A stretch of 46,670 bases of DNA. Source: Apostichopus californicus (Eukaryota; Echinodermata; Holothuroidea; Aspidochirotida; Stichopodidae). This document shows positions 12,501 to 39,080 of the stretch, in pieces. The notes under the pieces are model-generated. The model was not told the origin of the DNA. It ran no database searches and was given only the letters and a program-made list of their open reading frames with translations. The DNA is taken from assembly GCA_020650975.1 (NCBI GenBank), contig JAIPMN010000853.1, positions 1,649 to 48,318 on the forward strand, in the 5' to 3' direction. Every line of letters starts with the position of its first letter. The first letter of the stretch is position 1. The position numbers were made by a program, and so were the translations under genes.

Positions 12501-14699
12501 TGACATCATACACTCTGTTGTTGCTAGGGGCATGTATACACAAAATATGATAGCAATTGATAAAATTAGATGACCTGCAGTCTAATGTTTATTCTTTCTT
12601 TAGTTCTTTTTACTTATCACTCAATGCTAAGCACCTGTAACTAAACCAAATTGGAAAACTTAAAACTTTGTACCTTAAGTCAAGGTATTGGACTACGTTG
12701 TTATGTACGTGATTTTGTATCGACAAATCTTTGAAAATTACATCAATACATCAAAAATACATTTGTTTGTGAAAGTGGACAGTCTGTGCAAAGTACCTAT
12801 GAAGCACGTACCACTTTATATTATGCACACGTTCATGCAAGCAATGGAAACTTAACCAGTCGTTTACATTTAATATACGATATAAAAGTGATCCATGAAT
12901 TTGAAGAGATAGATCACATGTTCTCATTTTTTAAATTTTTTTTACTTTTTGTACCTTTGCTGACCTCAAAAGACTTTATCTTTACCAAAACTTTTTCTTG
13001 CATTTAAAATGGGCTATCTGACATGTAGTTAGCTGTACCAAATACAATAATACTAATAAAAGAGTCCCACTGTTTAAGTGGTATTTCAGATACAGCTGGA
13101 ATTCAGTGACACAATTATTATCCACATGTACCACCCACGTGCCTTGTTGTGTTTGGTACCTAGCCAAAAATGATATTAATACTATTACTTAAATATATGT
13201 CTCACTGTCTTTTTACCAACAAAAAATGATGATTATTCCCGAACAACAATATGAAAATGGTATACATGCTTACAACTTGATTAGAATCTCAAATGAATAA
13301 GAGGACAACAACAAATTTGCCTGAGGGCCGCTGAGTTATAACGATAACATCGAAAAACAATAAAAACACTGTACAGTCTGGTGAACTAGATCCTCTCTGC
13401 AAATCACAAATATTTTGCCATTTTTAGTTGAACTTTTATGTTATCCAGATTTAGCATTCCATGTTAATTCAGTTCCCACATCTCTTGCACAATTGATACC
13501 AAATTTGGGTCTCTATTCACATTTACAGTACACAGAGGGGTGTTGGTACAGTGTGACTCTTTTTTAGGGTCAATCTAATTTGAAAAAAAAGAGGGCACTA
13601 TATCACAACCCCAATCAAAACTAAATCACAAAAACGTTATGAGTCCACTGCCTTTATGAGTCACCCTTTCAGAGATTCCATTCATAAGAACTGAGCCCAT
13701 GATATTTACATGTAAGTAGGTTAATGAGATGACCATCAATGTAAACTGATACATCCACAAGACAATCCTCGAAGCTAAATGCTTAATTTTAAATTTCCAA
13801 GTTCTAACGTGACAGATCAACAAAACAGCAGGTTTCATCAAAACTGGAGAATTAAGCTGCCTTCAACTTTCGGAAAATGGTACACAGATTTTGGCAATTT
13901 TTGGATGCGGTTCTAACTACCGTAACCGTTCAAGTTTCAGACCGGAATTTTAATCGAAGATCTCTACTGAAAGAAAGGAAGAGGTCAACATCACAATGAC
14001 CGGGCAAGGAGAGAGAACAGATTAGTTGAAGTATATTATAGAGTTAGTCAGCGAATTAGTCAGCGAATTTCCACAGATATATGCTATTTTATTTGTTTAT
14101 TTTTATTTTTTTAAATAAATTTAACATAATTAAACTAAGATGGCCCCTTTCATTTCAAATAGCTGGTCTTGCTCCTGAGGTATAAGAGGAAATAAACTAA
14201 ATATTTTATTTCATGCTAGCCATACTGAAAAAGACTAGGCATGACAAATTATAGTTTCGATGTTTTGCCTATAGAGTATTATTTCAAGTGTAATTTTGTT
14301 ATTCACTAATTGATGATTGATGGGACGTTACACTGTATTGTATTTGGTAGAGGGATTATGGTATTCAACAAATTACAGTTCCTGCAGTTCTTCAAGTACA
14401 GCTTAAATCTTTTATTTCTTTAAGTTTCTGTCCTTATTTTGAAAGAGTCAATTGGAGAAGGGTCTGGGTAGTGGTGGCCAACTAGGGGAAAATCAAGGCA
14501 TATATATTTTTTGGGGGGGAGGCCAAAAAATATAACACTGACATGGGGGAGGGATCTAAGGGAAGGGGTTTCCTCTCCCCTCTTTAAATGGGGAGGGGAA
14601 ATCTGGGGGAAATTGCTCTCTCATGCCCTCCTGTAGTGCTGCCACTGGGTCTGGGGGTTGGAGGATATCCAACCACAAAATTGTCAAAATTGAAATTGG
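9591..14699. other. Long noncoding stretch
   Basis: No supportable coding exon. A-rich simple sequence occurs near 9,779-9,800, 10,458-10,495 and 10,722-10,760. A TTAAAGGGATACTCTGG motif at 12,058 resembles the outer end of a DNA transposon, but I could not find the matching inverted end. Confidence 0.45.
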
Positions 14700-14928
14700 C
14701 TTAAAAACAGATATATTGGTATATACTGTACCTGTACAAATATGTTGCCAAACAGCACCCAACTGACAGTTTATCTCACAGGTCCCCATTTATACACCTG
14801 GGTGAAGAGAGGCAATGGAGATAAAGTGCCTTGCCCAAGGACCCAAGGTAATGATCTGGCCAGGACTAGAACCTGCAAGCCCTTCGATCACAAGTCCACT
14901 GCATTAACCACTTGACCACAATGCCCTC
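14700..14928 (-). mobile_element. tRNA-derived SINE with conserved-type core
   Basis: On the minus strand the head (about 14,928-14,855) has an A box TGGTCAAGTGG and a B box GGTTCTAGTCC. A body follows with CTTGGGCAAGGCACTTTA, CATTGCCTCTCTTCACCCAG and GTGTATAAATGGGGACC. From memory this body resembles the conserved central domains shared by SINE families across marine deuterostomes and molluscs (Nin-DC/Ceph type). The exact domain name needs an alignment. The 3' limit is uncertain. Confidence 0.65.
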
Positions 14929-17026
14929 ATTACATTTATGAATAGAAAACAAAAATCCCTCATATTTTGAAATAAAAGAAGGAAAGGTGTGATCAAAATT
15001 GTTAGCAGTACACCACCCTGTCAGCAACCCATGCTTGACTATGGCACCATATACTAATTGAACACTGACCACACACTAGATATTCATTGTTATGCTGCTG
15101 AAATAGCATGTCTCATTATTCCCCACTATAGGCATATATAGTACATTACAAGTCTTCTGTTGAATCAACACTTTGATAAAGTAGTTCTTTATTGTTGTTG
15201 GGTTTCATGTTGAGCACAGGTTCTTTTGAGAGCTTTGTATTTCAATTACATAAACAGGGTCTTCAAATAACAGGTTAAACCTATATCTTACACAACTGGG
15301 TAATCAGGCCTGCACAAAATATCCAGTAGTCCAATACATATACATGTATACTAAATATGTACAGTATATGTGAATACACAAACTATGAGCAATGATTTCG
15401 GACGAGAATCAAAGGAACCAACATTCCGCCACCCCAACCGCCCCTCCCCCAAGCCTTCATGTCACCTCAGAAGTAAACATTGTTGCACAAATCAAAGAAT
15501 GTTAGTCCTGGAGTACAAATGTTCAATGTAATATGTGTGGGCAGTGACTGTGGGTCCATGCATTGAGATAATTTGTAGAAAATTCCTATTTAAATTGTCA
15601 TTTATCTTGAAGTTGGTAACAATACAGATGTTAATGCCCATTAGGAGTCTGAGTTGCCATGCAGGTAAATTCCATAGTTAATTTTATTTGTAAATTTGCA
15701 CTATAGTCATGGTAATAAAACAAAGCTACAATGTAAACAACAAAATCTTAAACTATATAAACTTATTCAACAGTTGTAGCAAAACATGTTGGGCTGTTAC
15801 CTAGATGATGGCAGTATACAAGAATGCATGACCCGCATAACCTGGAACCGTATATAGCTAGATCAATGAAACAGTCTGCTATTCTATAGTCTGGAAAGTT
15901 TTTGAATGATGGCAAAGATATGCCAATGGTAATGGTTATTTAGTTTTACAAATGAAAAATGAGAACTTGTTCATAATCACATAACATGCATATTAAAAGG
16001 AAATTTATTCAAGTGTAGCAAATGATATATAACCAGAGAATGTATTGTTTCTTTGTGTGTGTATATATATATATCGATACTAATTATGTAGGTCTATGTA
16101 TCCTTCCAGTGCTGCAGGCTTACTTCTAATATTGCAATGTAACTACCACTGTATCAGAAAAGAGAAAAAATTGCAAAAATATTTTATTATTTAGTTTTCA
16201 TTTAATTACAGAAATGTGAGGAAACTAAAGCTGAAACTGCAATGACCTCTATTAGGTAAAGGCCATTGCCATGCCACAAAATTTAAAAATTAGAAATGTT
16301 TTCATCAGACTTTCTTTCCTGGAGCTTCTGTCTCTCAATTGTTTTTCAACAAGATATTATGGTGTTCACATTAACCAATAAAATCTCGGTAGTTGACGCA
16401 AAGTGCTTTGAGGGAGCTTTCTAGGCTTCAGAATTTGGAGCAAGACTAAGAACATTCTCTATCACACTTGTGTGTTGGAGTCAACTAGTTAGTGGGGGGG
16501 GGGGGGGGGAGGTTGGGGATTGGCAGTACCGATGATCACCTTTACAAACGGAATTTCAAGACCTAAGATTTCAAGTTCAATACTTTGAAGAGTGAACAGC
16601 AAAGTGGGGCATGGAGTACTTTGTGGATATCAATGAGCCATAGGAAAGGGACTATTATGAAACAAAACAAAGTCCTTGAAGTGTAGTTTGGGCACATATA
16701 TTATATATGTATGCTCACTGTAGGCCCTATGGATGTAAAAGGGAGAACACTGGTTGCCTTGAGATTGATAATATAATCAGGCTCCAGTCAGGAATGAGTT
16801 GGTGCAACCAACAATTTGCCCACATACATAGATGCATTTATGTAGAAAAGAAGCATCTTGGACGGGACAGCTAGACCAGCTTGGGTGAAATAGTTGTGAA
16901 CTAAAGGTATAATATCCCTTGTCATACCTTCTTAATTACGTAAAAAATTTTTTTTGAAGTTTTGAACTGTCCCTCTGAATTTCAAAGAATTTTGCATGCC
17001 TTCCATCGATCGGTAATTTTGTTGTC
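14929..17026. other. Noncoding stretch
   Basis: No coding exon, RNA gene or bounded element seen. It contains a TATATATATA run near 16,063-16,073 and a G run at 16,494-16,510. Confidence 0.45.
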
Positions 17027-17405
17027 TTAAAGGGTGTGAAGACTCGCGCAAAAAGAAATGTCTAATGCAGGTAATCTGACCTAGTTTTGAATGAGGTGTA
17101 ACAGAAGTGTTAGACACCACCATCGATCCCAGAAAATACACACACACAGCTAATTGCTACCATCGGTAATTAGACACTAGTGTACAGTCAGTACATTCAG
17201 CTGCGGTCAATACCCACAGCACAGAGTACAAACAATACAGCGATAGACATCTCAGGTCCAGCTAAAGATAATTAAGGTATCACGTTTCATTACTGTTCTG
17301 TCTGCATTTTGTAGCGACACAAACAAAACGTCACTTGCAAGCAACGGAAAGTTAACTTTTTCAGATGGGCGCACACGGTTTGGGGCGAGTCTTCAATGCC
17401 TTTAA
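17027..17405 (-). mobile_element. TTAA-bounded MITE, copy 1
   Basis: A 379-bp element whose ends are inverted copies of TTAAAGG...TGAAGACTCGC. One end reads TTAAAGGCATTGAAGACTCG and the other, inverted, TTAAAGGGTGTGAAGACTCG. TTAA stands at both outer edges, as for the TTAA target-site duplication of piggyBac-type elements. Close copies lie at 23,148-23,508 and 45,302-45,666 in the opposite orientation. No transposase frame is present, so it is non-autonomous. Shared internal blocks include CATCGATGGTGGTGTCTAAC (inverted here) and GACAGTA..GAAACGTGATACC. Confidence 0.85.
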
Positions 17406-17786
17406 ACTGATTTCCATAGGCTACAGTAATTAAGAACAAAGCATGACATGCGAGGGCACCATCTAAAATGGTTTTTGGAGGTGATGCTTTCAACTAAAAT
17501 TTGTGCATAACATTCACCACATCATCAAAGCTTAAGGCCAGATAACCCTTGGTATAAAATAATATTCACTGCATGAACAAGCAATTCAGCAACAGAATGT
17601 TACAATCAGTGTTGTAATACTTGCAAATACTGAAGTTTACAACTACCTATTTACAACCTTGGTAAATTGTAACAGATTGGTCACAGGTCATATATATACA
17701 CATGGATATTGGTCCACAGCATAACGTCAACATGCAATAAGGGCTATTGAGTATGCCTCCTTTTAAAATGTTTAAATTATGTCACT

Positions 17787-17811
17787 ACTAGTAGTACTAG
17801 TAGTACTAGCA
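17787..17811 (+). repeat. CTAGTAGTA short tandem/palindromic repeat
   Basis: Three TAGTACTAG-type units in 25 bases. The unit is self-complementary. Confidence 0.7.
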
Positions 17812-18159
17812 AGTTCCCATTGCAGTCTTCGCAATCCTATATGGTTCCCCCCTCCCCCAACCTCCCTCCCCTTTCCCTAACCATCATAGGTGCTCCTAGC
17901 ATCATATTATCTAATATGTAAATGATCAAACAATTTTTGGGTACCACAAATTAAGTAGTGCATAATCATCGATGTTCGGTGGCCAGGTTCACGAAAGCAA
18001 GGGCGGCGGAAGCACTTTTAATCTGGGGGGCACCGACGTCGAAGGGCACTTTGCAGAAATTCGATTGGACTGATGCAGCCTGATATTTAGTACCCTTTAT
18101 AACTCTTATTGTATTATTTTATTTGCATATACACATCACTCCATCAACGCCCCCCCCCT

Positions 18160-18536
18160 CAGTGGCGGAGCTAGGGGTAATGGTCAAGGGGGCGAGAATG
18201 GTCTATAGGCCGGGGGCGCTTTTGACACTATCTAAGCGGAGCGCCACCACAGGTTGGCGCGGAGCGTTCAGAAATTTTTTGAGTAAAGATACTCCCTAGA
18301 TCGCCGGAAATGACCCTTTCCGGGCCTTGCTAATTTGCAGATAAACGATGAATAAATAGGTGTCATCGCCATTTTGTCAGAAAATTACACCAACAAAATG
18401 TGACAAATGTCAATAGGTATTTGAGAGCGCAATAAAATAGTCAATAATCGCGAATTTAAAAAGTGGTAAAAAGCTGAAAAGGGCGCCAGCAGTCATTTTG
18501 AGTCCGTCAGGGGGGCATCCGCCCCCTCTGACTGTA
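18160..18536 (+). mobile_element. hAT-like element nested in the outer one (partial)
   Basis: It begins CAGTGGCGGAGCTAGGGG, a usual hAT-type left end, just after the C run. Its interior matches the element at 28,723-29,155 over the block TAAGCGGAG.GCCACCA.. to CTAGAT.G.CGGAAA, then a CCCGGG/CCGGG stretch. The expected right inverted end is not seen; it probably lies in the 15-N gap that follows. The 18,536 limit is simply where readable sequence stops. Confidence 0.6.
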
Positions 18537-18551
18537 NNNNNNNNNNNNNNN
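18537..18551. other. Assembly gap (15 N)
   Basis: Fifteen N residues next to a C-rich run. The true missing length is unknown. Confidence 0.98.
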
Positions 18552-19489
18552 TGCCCCACCCCCCCCCCCCAGGAAAAAATGCATACTAGCACTGCAATAT
18601 CCAATACATGCAAATTGGAAACAAGGAACAAGTTTTCTTTCGAGACAAAATGAGGTGAAATCATTATAAAGTCCAAGTCCATGCAAACGCGATCGATACA
18701 TGCATGTAAGCAAATGAAATATGTCAAAATACGAAAGGATGGGGTAGGTTATGGGATATTAAAACTAAACTCATTATTCATAGTAGGCTATAAATGGCTT
18801 CTGCATGATTACAAAGTCACAATGTAGCAATGTATTTTTTAAATAGCAATGTATTTTTGGAATGTATTAGGATTTTTTTGACAAATTGAATATGCATATA
18901 ATGTCACTCACCAGAATGCTAGAAGCCTTGTGGTAGCTATTTGAGTTTCACCCACAGAAATTCATTATTACTTCTAAATTAGGATTAGATCTCTTACTGA
19001 AATATGGCTGACCTAATAAGGTGATCAAGAGTACAATTTTTTATGTAGAAAAAGGGCACATTTTTATCCTGAGGAAATGTGGGGGGCACGTGCCCCCTGT
19101 GCCCCCCCCCCCCCTGGTTCCGCCGCCCTTGCACGAAAGCATGGCCAATTACATTTGCTTGACCAACTGGCCCTATTGAATATGTTATGAACATTCACAA
19201 AATGTCAATGTCAGACTTTCTTGATAAAGCACGTACATCGTTAGATCTGAGGAAATGAATTTGCCAGCTTTCTGAAATTGGTACCTATGCTGGTTTATTC
19301 TCTTTACGGAACGAAACTCGTGGTAGGCACTATGTAAATTAGGTTAGGTAAACAACCACACGATAGGCCTAAATTATGGACTACTTAGTATAGCCGCTAA
19401 CGTTGAGCCTAGCCTGAAGGGAAATCTATGGAGTTGCATATTTGTCCAGAAACAAAGATTGACGCATGTTAAAAACTATTATGAGATGA

Positions 19490-20115
19490 TAACAACTTCT
19501 ACTGTACTCACAGTATGTGAGAACGCTGTCTCCGAGTCCAGTTTAATGAGAAAATTCGCTACGTTTCCTGTGAAGCTTTCCTCGGACTAAGTTAAAAGTT
19601 TGTGATGTCGTCTGCTACAGAATGCGTCGCGGGATCGGGTTACCATAATGTGATGAAATCTTTCGGCGAGAGGTTTTAAGTTATCTGTCACTACCACCAA
19701 AACACTTATTGAAGCAAAATGCCACTCCGGGCCCTGATATTTAATTTGGCTTCGCAAATGTATCTGTAATGTCCCTTCTGCGCCACCGGAAGTCCTAATA
19801 GGGCCCTTCCGGCAGTGCAGTCCGATTGGCAGTAAACGTTTTGAGGAAAGAATGATTCAATTTAAAATATATTCTGGTCCACATATGCCTATAGCGTACT
19901 GTGTCGCTGGGTCCGAAGACTTCCGTTTCACTTGTAGGCCATGTTTACATTACGGATCCGACCCTGCTCTCGGTGTTCGGCATTAAAACGAGTTGAAAGG
20001 AGTTTTGAATCTGAGTTCTCCGTACGTTTACATTAGACCCCGATCTGGGTAGGGCCGTCCCGCTCGCGATCACTTAGATCCGAGTCTCTTACTCTGTGGT
20101 CATCTTGGAGAATGT
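19490..20115 (-). promoter_or_regulatory. CpG-richer block, possible promoter/first exon of a minus-strand transcript
   Basis: CpG is markedly more frequent here than in the surrounding kilobases. On the minus strand a consensus-like 5' splice site GTGAGT occurs with its exon edge at 19,512. Two GTTTACATTA motifs lie at about 19,943 and 20,027. No coding exon follows on the minus strand that I can recognise, so this is a weak proposal. A degenerate transposon is the main alternative. Confidence 0.25.
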
Positions 20116-23100
20116 AAATATTTGCCAAAATAGTCTATACTGAGGCGGCTGATAATGGTGATCGAGTTTGCTCCCTTAATTTTTAGCTGTATTTTGCATT
20201 GAATTGTAACTATATATCCATCATTGTAACACAGCTAGGGTACGACCACGCATTCTTCTGAAGGGGTTGGCTCACTGGCAGACAGAATACTAGTGTAAGG
20301 AGGAAGGGGTTCACCCCCTCCCACTGGCGGACAATATTTAAATAATCATTTGTAATGGCAGTACATACATATTTAACTTGAATATGCTGATACAACCCAA
20401 ACAATTGTTTCAAACTATTGTTGCAAACTATAACACCAATTGGCATATAATCACTCTCAATGATACTAAAATGTCTCAAAGGATAGGGGAAGGGGGGGGG
20501 GGAGGCACAGCCCGGCAGTATACAGTGTAAAAGTTGTTATTGCGATTATTAGAAACTAAACTGGTATTCAAACTGAAGTCGCTGATTTCAGGCAACGCAA
20601 AAGATCATGCTGAGTAAGTCAATGTCTAAAAGGAACTTTGTAAACCTTCGTCCGCCCCAAGCCCTATCATAAAGGAAATTCACGAGTTTGGTCTCACACT
20701 TTTAAAGTCCTGTTCATATCTCTGGGATATATCTGTAGACATACAGAATTAGCTTTGGTATGTTGTTTGCTACACTATTAAATAAGAACACGTAGATTGC
20801 TATCAGTTCAGGTAGCATATTAGGAGTTCCTTTTGCGAAATAGTTTTAATCTATATAAGAGTTTTACTTTTTGAGAAATGACCCAATAAATATCAGATTT
20901 AAAATAAATTTGGATGTTTGGAAACTGTTAAGAATTATTGATATGATGCTATATTTCTTTGCCGATTTTATGTTAAGAAAAATAATCCTTTAAAAGTATC
21001 AGCCTCATCAATTGAAATGGCTGGATTACTAAGTCTAGCACACTGACCACAGATACAAGACAAAGCTAGGTGATTAAACATTTTTTTGCGCTTCAAGTAA
21101 TACGTTTAATATACTTTTAAACCTTGGCAAGGATTTATCCACGGATGCTCTAGAAGACCATTGCTCATTATGAAGTTAAAGCGTATTTGGTAGATTTGTT
21201 AGAATTTATAAAAAGAAGTATGAACCTTAACATTCAGGACTGCATTGTGAGATCGACATCATTTTTAACCTTAATTTAAAGGGGCATTCCAACTAGTAAC
21301 TTAATTATGTCTGAAGTCATCCTTAAGCTTGCATATGCCCGTTAAATACCCCATTGACTTGCACACTAATTCATCAAAGTAATGTGGTCTTTAAGTCTAG
21401 ATAGAAGTTCTCACTAGCTGAACGGTACCCATCACTGGATAGCTGACAAGTTTTCCATTCATGGCACCATCAATTTCCCGTATCGTGACCGTGAAGATTT
21501 TCTTTGCTAAGAGAGCCTGAAGTTTTGTCACTTGTAAACAAATCTCTTTACCCAGTAGTAAATAATTTTCGTCCACTGCTCCTGGGACGCCCAAAGTGTC
21601 CTAAAATTGCTACCATTACCCTAATTTTTGCACCACATGTACTTACATTCATGCTCTTCAACATGCAAGCTACAAGAAACCAGATTTTGCTTGATCATAC
21701 ATATCAAGAAAGATATTCTCCTGCTGCTTTTCAGCACTTTTCTTGAGAGAGGAGAAAACTTGGACGGATTGATATAGCCCCTAATAGGAGGATGCCACCT
21801 TAATGTAATCACTAGAAGTACTAATACTTCCTAAAACTAGCTTCTGTATTATGGTACTCTATAGATTTCTGTTCTTCTTTGGAGGGGTAGGCTGGGGTGT
21901 GGTGGGGCATCGATTCACCCTAATTAATAAGACTTACTGATAAAGAAAAGACAAGACATAAATTATCACTACTTTAGTGCAATTTATTTCATCCTTGGAG
22001 GATTACCAAATCTCAATCATCTCAAAAATTATATTTGCAAGTGTGTTTGACAGACAAAATGATGAATGGGGAAAACAAAAAAAACAGATATAAATTTTTC
22101 ATTCATTTGAGAGATGAAGCACCCAAATGTAAGAATCACCTTTGTGCCCTTTTAATATAAGCATCCAAACACGAAACTACAGAATATTATACATCTGATT
22201 AAGAATTGTTCAACATTTCTCCAACTGAAGACTTCTGTGACAGAAGAGGTGATAAGATATTTCGATACACATTTAACAGTCTTATCCTCTTTGAACTTTT
22301 CAAATACTATAAATCCTCAAAAGAGCCCCATTTTCTTTTAAAGGTAAACATGGAAATATTTACAGTAAACATTATTTACACATTGTTTCTTTATGATGAA
22401 ACTGGCAGGGACTGACGTAGTTCCGGTACATATTGTCTGGATATCGTCAGGAGAGTTAGGAGAGAGAAGAAATGGACGTAGAAAACGAGAAGAACTAACA
22501 AACACATACATACCACTCAACGTACCACATATCACTGCTTATTAAAGTGGCATGGTGATTTTTAAAGGAAAAAAAATACATCATAAAATGACAGAGCTAA
22601 TTGTGATTTTTCTGACTAAAATATAAGACAAAGTTCAAGCAGAATTTTGCCCCAAGAGTGAAACTCTGGACTTTATAGAGAATCGATTGTTTTCTGGACT
22701 CCTGTTCTGAATGTGTCATCCACATGACATATCTCTAATATAAAAAGTGTCTTTATACAAAAAGAAAGAAAAAAGAAAAAAAAAAAAAAAAAGTAATGAT
22801 TTATAAACTGCATGTTTGCATTATGTTGTATACATTCAATATTCACACATAAAAGGGTACACCAATCAATCTAACTATGAAGACCTATGAACATGTATGC
22901 ATTGGAGTTCTCCTGAGTAGAGAAAAGTTTATTCCTACTCTGATCACCCATGGTATTTACATAATGTACTAAAGTAACAATATGTGTATTTTACCTCTTA
23001 AGGTATATACAAGGAATAATTTATCCATTATCCACTTATTTATTATTATATTTTTTTTATTGTTTTACACAGGAATGGCAGTACTTTACCAATCAACTCA

Positions 23101-23147
23101 GTCTACAACACAGAACATCTCACACCATTGCCATTTTCAAGAGATAC
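20116..23147. other. Noncoding stretch
   Basis: No supportable coding exon. A G run lies at 20,492-20,502, a TTAAAGGGGCATTCCAAC transposon-end-like motif at about 21,278 and an A-rich tract at 22,760-22,792. Confidence 0.45.
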
Positions 23148-23508
23148 TTAAAGGCATTGAAGACTCGCCCCAAACCGCCTGCCACCCTCTGAAAAGGTTA
23201 ACTTTCCTTTGCTTGCAAGTGACGTTTTGTTCGTGTCGCTACAAAATGCAGACAGTAATGAAACGTGATACCTTGTTATCTTTTATCTGGACCTGAGATG
23301 TCCATCGCTGCTATGTACACTGTGTTGTGGGTATTGACCGTACCTGCATGTACTGACTGTACACTAGCATCTACCGACGCTAGCAAGCTGTGTGTGTATT
23401 TTATGGGATCGATGGTGGTGTCTAACACTTCTGTTACACCTCATTCGAAACTAGGTCAGATTACCGGCATCAGACGTTTGTTTGTGCGCGAGTCTTCACT
23501 CCCTTTAA
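23148..23508 (+). mobile_element. TTAA-bounded MITE, copy 2
   Basis: A 361-bp copy in plus orientation. It starts TTAAAGGCATTGAAGACTCG and ends GCGCGAGTCTTCACTCCCTTTAA-like, with TTAA at both edges. It shares internal blocks with copies 1 and 3. The unrelated flanks (GATAC before, ATCTC after) confirm the edges. Open frames crossing it are chance. Confidence 0.85.
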
Positions 23509-24721
23509 ATCTCAGGTCTAAAGCCTTTGATGAAGTCTAACTTTGTTTTCGTTCTTTGTATTGTTTGTATTTACTTTTTGTACAATGACTTGCAAACCTT
23601 GTTGGTGATAAGTGCTTATTATAATTCCTCATTATTATTACTATTATTTACAAGAGCCAAACTCAGAGCCTTCAAAACTGATACACAAACTTTAAAAACT
23701 AAATGATTCCCTAACACGATCTTTGTTCATCGGTCGAGTGCGGTAACCACAGGATTGTGGGAAATTCACACCAAGACACGTCTGTAAAGGGAGAATGTGT
23801 CATTCTTAATCAAATCTTGTCAGTAGAAATTAAATACGATTGCGTCCTCATTGTATCTTCCAATCTTGAAATATTATGCAACATTAGAGGCTATCCGTGA
23901 AATTCTCTTCCAAGTTCTGAATAATGGATCTTCAAACTTTCAAAATTCGGTGCTTCAATATTTACAAATATGTTTGCAGACGTCAACCCTTATATATGGT
24001 ATTTTGGCTCTGGCTAGGAAGTCTGTTTAAGATATTACATTTTATAGCTAGAAAGGAAATTTGTGTCAGCTTTACTACTCAGAAAACAGAAAAATTACAT
24101 CATATCGTGGACGCTCTTACAAATTATTCTCATACGTAAGCTCTCGAACGTAACACATCAGAATGTACCAAAGTCTTAAGAATGGTACTATACACAATAG
24201 AACATTTAACTACAATATATAATATTCACAAAGCTATGCATGTGAGAAACATGGCTGTTCTATGATTTCCATAAAAGAAGAACAGATTTTTACTTGGTAG
24301 AGAAGACAACCAGCTTTTTTAATGGTACGCCGGATCAAGTCCCAGGTTAAAGAGAGGAATGCACTTCCAAGTCTCAAAGAACAAAATAAATGGAACCCCA
24401 GACTGAAAGAAAGATAACTGATGGTATTGCGCTTCCTCCAATGAAATGCCAGGCTGAAACCAAGATGGCTGCACTTCTGATTGTTCCTTAGATTGGCAGG
24501 TAACCACTTGCTCATTCCATTATGAATTGAATCAAATCTCATGTTAAAACAAAAGGTGTAGCGCTTGTTTTAATGATCCTTGGAAAAATGTCAAGACTTT
24601 AAGAGAGGCGAACTCCTTTCTCCATGCTCCGTGGAGTAGAGACTAAATCGAAGATTAGGACGCACCAAGGACAGAGAAGTCTCATTACTCTGATCTCATC
24701 GATTATTTCAAATCAGTTCCC
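23509..24721. other. Region downstream of MCM4, no gene seen
   Basis: This lies beyond the MCM4 stop on the minus strand. Possible later poly(A) signals of the ATTAAA type on the minus strand occur at about 24,317 and 24,568, so part of it may be MCM4 3' UTR. The open frames here resemble no protein I know. Confidence 0.4.
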
Positions 24722-24722
24722 T

Positions 24723-38587
<13,865 letters not shown>

Positions 38588-39042
38588 CTTAGAATAGACT
38601 ATGTAAAATTTAGAAACCAAAATTTTATAAAAATTTTTTTTTGAAGTTTTGAGTCAGCAATACCAGCCAAGCTTACTAACTTATGTAACAATAGCAAGTT
38701 GACTAGTTTATCCATATTAATAAAGTCTTGAGTTTGTCTCGAACCAGAAGCATTTACTTCCCTGTAACTGAGAATTTTAGTTTACATGTGATATTGAAAA
38801 ATTTGTGAATAATTTTAGACTCAATGGGTATCTGACCATCCATCTTTTAGCCTTTGGATTCTCTAAAAATCTAATTGATTCATAATTTATCGAATTATCG
38901 AGTCAAATTGTGATCAAAATTCAGCAGCTGTTGCCAGTGTTGGCTTCTTCTGTTTTTTCTCAAGCATATGTGCATGTTTTCTAAATATTCAGAGATTTGT
39001 TTAATTGTTAGGGACTTAGGGGCCTATCAACTATGCAAAAAT

Positions 39043-39080
39043 ATAAATAAATAAATAAATAAATAGATAAATTAATAAAA
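39043..39080 (+). repeat. (AAAT)n microsatellite in MCM4 5' intron
   Basis: A run of ATAA/AAAT tetranucleotides that degrades into GATAAATTAATAAAA. It lies between the MCM4 start codon and the proposed noncoding first exon. Confidence 0.85.

Larger units (their letters stand above)
17998..19131. mobile_element. Non-autonomous hAT-like element (outer)
   Basis: The ends are perfect 14-bp inverted repeats: CAAGGGCGGCGGAA at the left and TTCCGCCGCCCTTG at the right. They are flanked by a perfect 8-bp direct repeat CACGAAAG (17,990-17,997 and 19,132-19,139). An 8-bp target-site duplication with CA...TG ends is typical of the hAT superfamily. The interior has no transposase frame. It has been interrupted by a second hAT-like element starting at 18,160 and contains an assembly gap. 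Confidence 0.85.

Noticed and set aside
22982-23540. Plus-strand open frames of 104 and 91 codons
   Set aside because: Both run through the MITE at 23,148-23,508 and share its sequence with the other copies.
24234-24542. 102-codon minus-strand open frame downstream of MCM4
   Set aside because: No recognisable domain, overlapping frames of similar length, and no splice link to MCM4, whose C terminus is already complete at 24,723.
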